Below are positions 1 through 5,078 of a DNA stretch of 5,078 bases, piece by piece. A model generated the notes under the pieces. The model did not search any database and was not told the origin of the DNA. It saw nothing but the letters and a program-made list of their open reading frames with translations. The DNA lies in the NCBI GenBank assembly GCA_016296195.1, contig JAEDJU010000104.1, positions 1-5,078 on the forward strand, given 5' to 3'. The position numbers and the translations under genes are program-made. The DNA comes from Candidatus Methanomethylophilaceae archaeon (lineage in GTDB: Archaea; Thermoplasmatota; Thermoplasmata; Methanomassiliicoccales; Methanomethylophilaceae). Numbering within the stretch: position 1 is the first letter of the stretch; every line of letters begins with the position of its first letter.

Positions 1-436
1 CCTTCTGATGCTGTCCGGCGGAGAGCTCGTTGAAGTTCCTCATGGCGAGATGGGAAATCCCCATCATGTTCAGTGTCCTGTCCACGATGCTCAGGTCGAG
101 GTCCGATGTTGTTCCCATCCTCTGATGGGGATGGCGTCCCATCAGGACCGTATCCAGGACAGTCATGGAGAACGTGTCCCCGGAAACCACCGGGACGAAA
201 CCCATGACCTTGGCGAGCTCCTTCAGGGGGATGTCGTCCAGGTTATGTCCGTCCACATAGACCGCCCCCTGGGTGGGGTGGATTATCTTGCAGATGCACT
301 TGACCAGTGTGGATTTCCCCACACCGTTGGGTCCGATGATGCAGACCAGTCCGGGTTCGTCTATCTTCAGGTCGATACCGTGGAGGACCGGCGTATCACC
401 GTATCCGAAGTCCATGTTCTCGGTCTTCACCTCCAT
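1..436 (-). CDS. ABC importer ATP-binding protein, FecE/BtuD type (3' part missing)
   Basis: This is the nucleotide-binding subunit of a class II (vitamin B12/siderophore type) ABC importer; it would sit on the cytoplasmic face of the permease encoded next to it and hydrolyse ATP to drive uptake. The 145 visible residues show an A-loop tyrosine (Y12 in FGYGD), a Walker A motif GPNGVGKST at 35-43, the segment TVLDTVLMGRHPH at 92-104 that is typical of the FecE/BtuD/HmuV group, and an ABC signature of the form LSAGQHQ at 138-144. Walker B, the D-loop and the H-loop lie beyond the left edge, since the family is usually about 250-270 residues. The Q-loop position reads VPVVS (81-85), with valine where VPQ is expected. 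The ATG at 436 lies one base past the permease stop and has a GAGGTG ribosome binding site (444-449) at 7-nt spacing, so the two genes are almost certainly co-transcribed and translationally coupled. The family is clear; the substrate is not. Confidence 0.93.
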   Translation of the reverse strand, partial: MEVKTENMDFGYGDTPVLHGIDLKIDEPGLVCIIGPNGVGKSTLVKCICKIIHPTQGAVYVDGHNLDDIPLKELAKVMGFVPVVSGDTFSMTVLDTVLMGRHPHQRMGTTSDLDLSIVDRTLNMMGISHLAMRNFNELSAGQHQK

Positions 437-437
437 G

Positions 438-1577
438 TCACCACACCTCTTTCTTCTGTCTGATGATCAGCCACAGGAACAGCGGTCCGCCGAGGAAAGC
501 GGTCACCACTCCGACCTGCAACACTGCAGGGGCGATGATCGTCCTTCCGACCAGGTCGGAGATCAACAGCAACATGGCACCAAAGGCGATGGACGCGGGT
601 ATCAGGAACCTATTGTCCGATCCTATGAACAACCTCACCACATGGGGTGCGACCAATCCCACAAAACCTATGATACCGGTGAACGAAACTATGGACGCCG
701 TCACGAGTGACACGACGACGAGACAAACTATGCGCAGCGATGACGCATCGATACCCAGGGACTTGGCACTGTCATCACCTGCGGCGAGGATGTTCAGCTT
801 GTTGGATATCACCATGAGGAAAACGGAACCCGCAAGTGTCGTTAAGAACATCAACGGGATGGAACTCCACTTCAATCCCTCAAGGGTACCCACCTGCCAC
901 TGGTAGACCGCAGCAAGGGCATCTGGATCCGCCCACAGCTTCAGGACCGTGGTGAGTGCGTTGAATATGTACATCACGGCGATACCCGCCATTATCATGC
1001 TCACCGGGGAGACCTTCCTCGCCTTGGCGATGAAGATGATCATCGCTGTGGGAATCATGGAGAAGACGAAGGCGTTGACAACGATCGCCAGGTTCCCGGA
1101 AACAATACCGGTTCCATAGCAGATGGCGATGGTGGCTCCGAACGCGGCTCCGGATGAGATACCGGTTGTGTACGGGTCCGCCAAGGGGTTCTTCAGGGTA
1201 CTCTGCATCGCAGCTCCCGCGACCGCCAGTCCTGCTCCCGCGATTATCGCTATCAGGATACGGGGGAGACGGAGGTTCCACACCACATGGTCCTTGATCT
1301 CGCCGATGTCCGTCTGAGCGACGTTACCCGTGATGTGGTCCCAGATGATCTGATACGCCTCGAAGAATCCGATGGGATACTCCCCGACGGTTATCGTTAT
1401 CCCCACCACTATGAATGAGGCCGCTATACAGACGATGATGAAGATCCACTTCCGCCAGATGTAATTGCGGTAATCCTCCCTCATCTCGCCTCCCTTGGAA
1501 CCGCTGTCCCATTCGGAATAGAGAGAATCGTCCTGAGGGATAGGATGCAGGACGATGGAATCGTTGTTGTCTTTCAT
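438..1577 (-). CDS. ABC importer permease, FecCD/BtuC family
   Basis: This is the membrane subunit of a class II metal-chelate importer, which as a homodimer forms the translocation path for a siderophore, haem or corrinoid. The 379 residues carry family landmarks in order: RLPR at 103-106, a stretch beginning QSTLKNPLADP at 125-135 and running into TTGISSGAAFG, W227-V-G with the following LEG, GDDSAKSLGI at 267-276, GFVGLVAPHVVR at 304-315, and VVTAFLGGPLFLWLI near the C-terminus. Many hydrophobic segments follow from about residue 44, consistent with roughly ten helices. The first 43 residues are polar and cytoplasmic, making the protein about 30 residues longer than usual. The start at 1577 has only a weak GAAGG site at 8-nt spacing. 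Met32 (start at 1484) has a stronger GGGAGG site but only 4-nt spacing, and would give 348 residues, closer to the family norm. The gene lies 58 bases after the binding-protein gene and one base before the ATPase gene. Confidence 0.95.
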   Translation of the reverse strand: MKDNNDSIVLHPIPQDDSLYSEWDSGSKGGEMREDYRNYIWRKWIFIIVCIAASFIVVGITITVGEYPIGFFEAYQIIWDHITGNVAQTDIGEIKDHVVWNLRLPRILIAIIAGAGLAVAGAAMQSTLKNPLADPYTTGISSGAAFGATIAICYGTGIVSGNLAIVVNAFVFSMIPTAMIIFIAKARKVSPVSMIMAGIAVMYIFNALTTVLKLWADPDALAAVYQWQVGTLEGLKWSSIPLMFLTTLAGSVFLMVISNKLNILAAGDDSAKSLGIDASSLRIVCLVVVSLVTASIVSFTGIIGFVGLVAPHVVRLFIGSDNRFLIPASIAFGAMLLLISDLVGRTIIAPAVLQVGVVTAFLGGPLFLWLIIRQKKEVW

Positions 1578-1603
1578 GGGAGAAACCTTCGATAACGGGT
1601 TTC

Positions 1604-1628
1604 GACCGGGGGTGATGGTCCCCCGGTC
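1604..1628 (-). other. Intercistronic GC hairpin between binding-protein and permease genes
   Basis: A perfect 9-bp inverted repeat, GACCGGGGG and CCCCCGGTC, surrounds a 7-nt loop in the 58-base gap between the binding-protein stop and the permease start. The stem is almost all G-C and should fold stably in the minus-strand transcript. No T-run follows it on the minus strand, so it does not look like an intrinsic terminator. By analogy with hairpins behind binding-protein genes in other ABC operons, it may protect the upstream message or partly attenuate read-through, giving more binding protein than permease. That role is inferred. Confidence 0.6.
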
Positions 1629-1635
1629 CGTGACT

Positions 1636-3027
1636 TCAGGCGGTGGAGGGTCCCACCACGAACTGATTCAGATGGGCCTTCAGGTCATAATCCTTCAGAG
1701 CGGGACAGAACTTGTCGATGTACTCCTGGAACACCGCGGTACCGTCCAGATCCTCGAAGAGGTCGGGATAGAACCACTCCGCACAGTATGCGAGGGAGAC
1801 GATGTTGGAGGGGCCGGTGAAGATCTCGTTGGCGATGAAGTAGATCTGACCGTTCTTGGCCGCAGGGGTACCCTTGTAGGTCTCGTATGCGGCACTCATG
1901 ACGTCATCCACGGCTGCCTTGATCTGATCCGAACCGCTCTTCTCGAATCCGCAGTATCCTGACAGGACGATGAACTGGATGTTCTTGGTCAGGGCCCACT
2001 CGGATGTGAAGTTGGGGTATTCGGAGGAGGCCTTGAGCTCCCCTGCGGGGTTCAATGCTCCCGCCAGCTCGGTGATCTCATACTGACCGGAGCCCTTTCC
2101 GTTGCCCTCGAGACTGTTGCCCCTTCCCTTGGGAACGATGGCGGTGACCTTTCCGCTGAGCTTGGAAACCCTCTCGGAGATCATGTCCATGTACTTGTGG
2201 CACCAGTCGATGTACTCATATGCCTTCTCAGTGCATCCGAGCATGTAACCGAGTGTCAGCGTACCGACCATGACGTTGTTGTCCTCCCATGCGGAGAGAC
2301 GGATGACATCCATGTGGTCACCCACAGTCTCCTCAAGGTATGCGGAGTATGTGCTGGCGGAACCGGTGAAGTATGCATCGGCGTTGGTCTTCAGGACGGC
2401 CTCGGAGTTGACGGCCTTCCTGTCACCCAGGTTGAGGATGTTCTGGAACTCGGGGAGAAGTGTGGGCTTGGCGATGGTGGTGCTGTCTGTGGCGACCACA
2501 CGGTCTACCGCACCCAGGAGCCTGACGACCTCGGAGTTAGAGAAGTACATGCTGATGAGACTCTTGATGGGCAGATCCACCTTGCATGTCTTGTTGTCAC
2601 AGTTGTTGTAGTAGATCCTGAACGTCTCGTTGAAGGAATCGAGCTTTCCCTCGCTGACGGCCTTGGAGTACCTCTCCTGGTAGGCGATGATCTTCTTGAT
2701 GTAATCGATGTCCTTGCTGTTGACATCCCCATCCTGGTTGGCATCGGCGAAGGAAACCCTGGAAACTGTTCCATCCGCGTTGTATCCGTCGTAAACCTCC
2801 ACGTAGACCTCGTAATCATCGCCTGCGATGATCTTCTGCAGGAGGTCTATGTCCTTCTGGTCGATGTAGTTGTCACCGTTCACATTTCCGTAGACCCACA
2901 GGTTGCAGTCATTCGTTGCCCCGTCGACATCCCCTTTGTCGGAGGATGGCGATGCGACGAAGACGGCTGCCACTGCTGCCACGACTATGATGGCGACAAG
3001 AGCGACCGCTATGATCTTCTTATCCAT
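1636..3027 (-). CDS. Membrane-anchored substrate-binding protein with N-terminal dockerin-like domain
   Basis: This is the extracellular receptor of the importer; it would capture the metal chelate and deliver it to the permease. Residues 4-26 form one hydrophobic helix with no cysteine lipobox, so it is probably an uncleaved membrane anchor. Residues 46-115 hold two dockerin-type calcium loops each followed by a helix: N48-x-N50-x-D52...D56-x-x-D59 then IDLLQKII, and D95-x-N97-x-D99...N103-x-x-D106 then IDYIKKII. From about residue 155 the sequence fits a periplasmic-binding-protein-2 fold: a first lobe with GAVDRVVATDS (172-182) and NADAYFTG (215-222), a long linker helix around GYMLGCTEKAYEYID (260-274), and a second lobe with VTAIVP, FIVLSGYCGFE and a C-terminal segment around GPSNIVSLAYCAEWFYP (405-421). 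Eight cysteines and three N-glycosylation sequons (N133, N145, N339) suit an exported protein. The ATG at 3027 directly precedes the anchor and has an AAGTGATGAC stretch upstream resembling the archaeal GGTGAT site. The family is firm; the ligand is unknown. Confidence 0.9.
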   Translation of the reverse strand: MDKKIIAVALVAIIVVAAVAAVFVASPSSDKGDVDGATNDCNLWVYGNVNGDNYIDQKDIDLLQKIIAGDDYEVYVEVYDGYNADGTVSRVSFADANQDGDVNSKDIDYIKKIIAYQERYSKAVSEGKLDSFNETFRIYYNNCDNKTCKVDLPIKSLISMYFSNSEVVRLLGAVDRVVATDSTTIAKPTLLPEFQNILNLGDRKAVNSEAVLKTNADAYFTGSASTYSAYLEETVGDHMDVIRLSAWEDNNVMVGTLTLGYMLGCTEKAYEYIDWCHKYMDMISERVSKLSGKVTAIVPKGRGNSLEGNGKGSGQYEITELAGALNPAGELKASSEYPNFTSEWALTKNIQFIVLSGYCGFEKSGSDQIKAAVDDVMSAAYETYKGTPAAKNGQIYFIANEIFTGPSNIVSLAYCAEWFYPDLFEDLDGTAVFQEYIDKFCPALKDYDLKAHLNQFVVGPSTA

Positions 3028-3035
3028 GTCATCAC

Positions 3036-3052
3036 TTGGATTATATATCCAA
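3036..3052. promoter_or_regulatory. Putative operator copy 1, TTGGAT-N5-ATCCAA
   Basis: This is a perfect inverted repeat with 6-bp arms and a 5-bp AT spacer, the form expected for a dimeric helix-turn-helix repressor. It lies 9-25 bases upstream of the binding-protein start codon and would cover the transcription start predicted from the TATA-like element at 3073-3081. Its right arm is also part of the 10-bp palindrome TCCAATTGGA (3048-3057). A near copy lies at 3081-3097. The regulator cannot be named from the sequence; a DtxR/Fur-like or other metal-responsive protein is one possibility given the importer it fronts. Confidence 0.5.
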
Positions 3053-3072
3053 TTGGAATAATCGGATGGCGG

Positions 3073-3081
3073 TATTTATAT
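3073..3081 (-). promoter_or_regulatory. Likely TATA box of the importer operon
   Basis: On the minus strand this reads ATATAAATA, a good archaeal TATA-like element. Initiation about 25 bases downstream would fall near 3050 and give a leader of roughly 23 nt, enough to include the GTGAT-type ribosome binding site. The bases just upstream (CATCCG) are not a strong purine-rich BRE, and a second AT element (TTATATATAA, about 3098-3107) could serve instead with a longer leader. The two putative operators flank this element. Confidence 0.45.
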
Positions 3082-3097
3082 CGGATGTATCATCCAA
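3081..3097. promoter_or_regulatory. Putative operator copy 2, TCGGAT-N5-ATCCAA
   Basis: This 17-bp element matches the one at 3036-3052 at 11 of the 12 arm positions and has the same 5-bp spacer; its arms pair over GGAT/ATCC, extending inward as GGATG-TAT-CATCC. Its centre is 45 bp from the centre of the first copy, a little over four helical turns. It lies immediately upstream of the likely TATA box, where a bound protein could block TBP/TFB loading or, for an activator, recruit them. Confidence 0.5.
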
Positions 3098-3199
3098 TTA
3101 TATATAACGATGACATAAAGTGATATAAGAGCGACACATCCAAGGAATCACCACCTATCTATGAAGGAATAAAGGACAGGACATCTGTGATTTCAACCT

Positions 3200-3216
3200 C
3201 GGATGACCATCATCCG
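3200..3216. promoter_or_regulatory. Third palindrome, CGGATGA-CCA-TCATCCG
   Basis: This is a perfect inverted repeat with 7-bp arms around a 3-bp centre, sharing the GGATG/CATCC half-sites with the operator at 3081-3097 but with GGAT and ATCC set 7 bp apart instead of 5. It lies about 22 bases upstream of a TATA-like element facing the ATPase gene, so it may be a regulatory site for that operon. A small transcript hairpin is also possible. Function is inferred from position and symmetry only. Confidence 0.35.
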
Positions 3217-3237
3217 ACGGGAGACGGTGATAGGGGC

Positions 3238-3247
3238 ATATTAAATA
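3238..3247 (+). promoter_or_regulatory. Possible TATA box of the ATPase operon
   Basis: ATATTAAATA is an AT-rich archaeal TATA-like element facing the ATPase gene; initiation about 25 bases downstream would give a leader of around 55 nt. A second candidate, CTAAATACC near 3283-3291, would give a leader of only about a dozen bases and would barely include the ribosome binding site. Both carry the string TAAATACCG. The sequence does not show which is used. Confidence 0.35.
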
Positions 3248-3324
3248 CCGTTAATTTACCGACCCGAAAGGACCCCCACACGCTAAATACCGACCAACGC
3301 AATAATCCGACCCAGAGGATTCCA

Positions 3325-4704
3325 ATGAACATCCAGCAGGCGAAGGACTCCATCAGGGACGCGGTCACGACCTACCTATCCAAAGACCCCGCGGGGAACT
3401 ACATCATACCCCGCAGCAGACAGAGGCCCATGATGGTCATGGGTGCCCCCGGTCTGGGGAAGACCGCCATAATGTCACAGATCGCCTCTGAGATGGGCAT
3501 CGGATACGTCGCCTACACGATCACCCACCACACCCGTCAGTCCGCCATCGGACTCCCCGTGATAGAGAAGCATTGCTACGATGGGGAGGAGTGCAGCATC
3601 ACACGCTACACCATGAGCGAGATCATCGCATCCGTCCACGATGCCATCGAGAACCGCGGTCACAGGGAGGGCATCCTCTTCATAGACGAGATCAACTGTG
3701 TCTCCGAGACCCTGGCCCCCGCCATGCTGGACCTCCTGCAGAACAAGAAGTTCGGACCCCACAGGATACCCGACGGATGGGTGCTGGTCGCCGCCGGGAA
3801 CCCTCCGGAGTACAACGCATCCGCCAGAACCTTCGACATCGCCACCCAGGACAGGATCAGGGTGGTGGAGGTGGAACCCGACACCGATGTCTGGCTCAGG
3901 TACGCCATGAGCGCAGGTGTCCACGATGCCATCACATTCTACCTTCAGGTCAAACCCAACAACCTCCTCAAGGTCGAGAGGACGGTGGACGGTACCGCGT
4001 TCGTGACACCCCGCGGATGGGAGGACCTCTCCACTGTCATGAGGGAGTACGACCGCATGGGCATGTCCGTGGGGATCGACCTGGTATCACAGTACATAAG
4101 GGACCCTGAGGTCGCGGCGGAGTTCGCCAGGTACCTGGACTTCCACAGGAGGTACAGGGAGGATTACGACGTGGACTCCATCCTCGCCGGTGACGATGTG
4201 GAACCCCCGTCGGGGAACGCCGAGGAGAAGATGGCTGTGGCATCCGTCATCATCGGAAGGTTGAACTCCGAGGCCGAGGAGGGCATGGACCTGGAGTTCG
4301 CACTCTCCAGACTGGAATGCATGGAGGATGTTGATAGGGAGGTGTCCGTCATCAGGGACATGATGGAGGACAACGCGGACCCCGACACCAGACGCTCCTG
4401 CGCCATGATGCTCTCACTGTTGAAGGAGAACAAGGGACAGGACAGAGAGACGGTGATATCCAGGATCAGGGAGCAGGCCGACTCCGCCAGGAGGACCTTC
4501 GACACTCACCTCACCAACGCCCTTGAGTACATGAAGAGGGGATTCGGAGGAGGACAGGAGACGGTATCACTGCTGGTGGGACTGATAGGATGTTACAACG
4601 TGGTCATGTTCTCCAGACCGGATGGCCCATTGTACGCATACAACGACGAGCTCCTGTCATCCGGAAGGAACAGGAGGATCATGGACATGCTGGAGGGAGC
4701 CTGA
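3325..4704 (+). CDS. MoxR-like AAA+ ATPase
   Basis: This is a cytoplasmic AAA+ ATPase of the MoxR/AAA_5 type, a group that remodels or activates partner proteins, often ones with VWA domains. In 459 residues it shows Walker A GAPGLGKT at 40-47, a following TITHHTRQSAIGLP stretch (66-79) typical of this ATPase group, Walker B ILFIDE at 117-122, sensor 1 asparagine in AAGNP (N159), a likely arginine finger in ATQDRIR (R177), and a sensor 2-like TPRGWEDL (R230). The remaining 220 or so residues are mainly helical and highly charged, with acidic stretches, and match no domain I can name; they are probably the lid plus a partner-binding region. I chose the ATG at 3325 because GAGG at 3315-3318 precedes it at 6-nt spacing and because MNIQQAKDSI begins the usual N-terminal helix. 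An in-frame GTG at 3187 would add 46 low-complexity residues and is rejected. It overlaps the next gene by one base. Confidence 0.9.
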   Translation: MNIQQAKDSIRDAVTTYLSKDPAGNYIIPRSRQRPMMVMGAPGLGKTAIMSQIASEMGIGYVAYTITHHTRQSAIGLPVIEKHCYDGEECSITRYTMSEIIASVHDAIENRGHREGILFIDEINCVSETLAPAMLDLLQNKKFGPHRIPDGWVLVAAGNPPEYNASARTFDIATQDRIRVVEVEPDTDVWLRYAMSAGVHDAITFYLQVKPNNLLKVERTVDGTAFVTPRGWEDLSTVMREYDRMGMSVGIDLVSQYIRDPEVAAEFARYLDFHRRYREDYDVDSILAGDDVEPPSGNAEEKMAVASVIIGRLNSEAEEGMDLEFALSRLECMEDVDREVSVIRDMMEDNADPDTRRSCAMMLSLLKENKGQDRETVISRIREQADSARRTFDTHLTNALEYMKRGFGGGQETVSLLVGLIGCYNVVMFSRPDGPLYAYNDELLSSGRNRRIMDMLEGA

Positions 4705-5078
4705 TGGCGAACAAGTTCGAATGGTCCCCGGTAGAGGACGGCATCATGATTACCAAGATGGTGTCCACGGACAGGGACATCGTGGTCCCCGATTCCATCG
4801 ACGGGAGGACCGTGGTGGAGCTGGGGGACAGATTCCTTATGGGTTCCCCCAACGCGGACAACAGGACCGTCACAGTCCCACCGACCGTCAGGAGGTTCGG
4901 CAGGGATTCATTCTCAGGGATCATGGGAGTGAACACGATATCCTACGAAGGTGACGTGGGGAACCTGTTCTCCGTGGTTATGGTCGCGGAGTACGACTTC
5001 ACCCTCCGTTACATAATCGATGGAAGGGAGAGGTCGTTCGGCTTCATATCGGGATTCCCGGTCTCCTTCCCCGAGTTC
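4704..5078 (+). CDS. BspA-like leucine-rich repeat (LRR_5) protein, N-terminal part
   Basis: An open frame begins at the ATG that overlaps the ATPase stop (TGATG) and runs to the window edge without a stop, giving 125 residues. GGAGG at 4692-4696, inside the end of the ATPase gene, serves as ribosome binding site at 7-nt spacing, so translation is coupled. Residues 25-84 follow the LRR_5 pattern: DIVVPDSIDGRTVVELGDRF (25-44), then TVTVPPTVRRFGRDSFSG (55-72) and NTISYEGDV (77-85), where V-P-x-x-V alternates with a G-x-x-x-F turn. There is no signal peptide or membrane helix in view, so this part is probably cytoplasmic and may bind the ATPase or its client. Residues 90-125, rich in Phe and Tyr (DFTLRYIIDG, SFGFISGFP), depart from the repeat and may open another domain. 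The C-terminus and total length are unknown. The repeat call is moderately firm; the role is not known. Confidence 0.72.
   Translation, partial: MANKFEWSPVEDGIMITKMVSTDRDIVVPDSIDGRTVVELGDRFLMGSPNADNRTVTVPPTVRRFGRDSFSGIMGVNTISYEGDVGNLFSVVMVAEYDFTLRYIIDGRERSFGFISGFPVSFPEF

Larger units (their letters stand above)
3028..3324. other. Divergent intergenic region with operators and promoters
   Basis: This 297-base gap separates two divergently transcribed operons. It is clearly richer in A and T than the flanking genes and holds no convincing gene: the only open frame reaching into it is an in-frame GTG extension of the ATPase gene. It contains two related 17-bp palindromes and a TATA-like element for the leftward operon, then a third palindrome and two TATA-like elements for the rightward operon. 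The middle part, roughly 3120-3195, shows nothing I can assign beyond an isolated GATATAAG. No riboswitch core, tRNA or CRISPR repeat is recognisable. Confidence 0.7.

Noticed and set aside
8..710. Open frames on the plus strand over the ATPase and permease genes
   Set aside because: They are antisense shadows of well-supported FecE- and FecCD-type genes.
1604..1628. Intrinsic terminator after the binding-protein gene
   Set aside because: There is no T-run after the stem in the direction of transcription, and essential permease and ATPase genes follow in the same operon.
2940..3027. Lipoprotein signal on the binding protein
   Set aside because: No cysteine follows the hydrophobic segment; the first cysteine is at residue 41, well after it, without a lipobox.
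2197..3123. 308-codon open frame antisense to the binding-protein gene
   Set aside because: It is a shadow: the opposite strand has clear dockerin and binding-protein motifs, whereas this translation shows no recognisable motif and crosses the operator region.
3187..3324. GTG-initiated N-terminal extension of the ATPase (46 residues)
   Set aside because: It is low-complexity and polar, crosses the palindrome and both TATA-like elements, and has no ribosome binding site; the ATG at 3325 has a good one.
3028..3324. Cobalamin or other riboswitch upstream of either operon
   Set aside because: No conserved riboswitch core is recognisable, and the predicted leaders are short.
3475..4505. Several minus-strand and off-frame open frames inside the MoxR-like gene
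   Set aside because: They have biased, repetitive composition (for example Arg, Pro and Ser runs) typical of wrong-frame translation of GC-rich coding DNA.

Overview
The window looks archaeal, most likely a member of the Thermoplasmata and perhaps a host-associated Methanomassiliicoccales methanogen. This rests on general features, not a marker gene: a uniform GC-rich coding style, AT-rich intergenic DNA with archaeal TATA-box-like elements, GAGG/GGTGAT-type ribosome binding sites, a binding protein held by an N-terminal membrane helix instead of a bacterial lipobox, and a dockerin domain joined to a transport protein. All three visible stop codons are TGA. The lineage call is inference.

The left 3 kb, on the minus strand, is a class II ABC importer operon read from about 3050 down to base 1. 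It encodes a membrane-anchored substrate-binding protein carrying an N-terminal dockerin-like pair of calcium loops (1636-3027), a FecCD/BtuC-type permease (438-1577) and a FecE/BtuD-type ATPase that runs off the left edge (1-436). The parts together would catch a metal chelate such as corrinoid, siderophore iron or haem outside the cell and import it with ATP. The sequence does not settle the substrate. A strong GC hairpin lies between the binding-protein and permease genes, while the permease and ATPase genes are separated by a single base.

The centre (3028-3324) is a divergent intergenic region of 297 bases. It holds two copies of a 17-bp palindrome, T(T/C)GGAT-N5-ATCCAA, one on each side of the likely TATA box of the importer operon. 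This is the layout of a repressor-controlled promoter, plausibly metal- or cofactor-responsive. A third, related palindrome (CGGATGA-CCA-TCATCCG) lies nearer the rightward gene, upstream of TATA-like elements that may drive it.

The right 1.75 kb, on the plus strand, starts a second operon. It encodes a MoxR-like AAA+ ATPase (3325-4704), translationally coupled through a TGATG overlap to a protein whose N-terminus resembles BspA-type LRR_5 leucine-rich repeats (4704 to the right edge, incomplete). MoxR ATPases usually pair with a VWA-domain protein; none is visible here before the window ends, so the ATPase/LRR pairing is the part of the window most likely to belong to a poorly described system. 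The most notable observations are the dockerin-binding protein fusion, the paired operators, the ATPase/LRR pair and a substituted Q-loop glutamine in the transporter ATPase.
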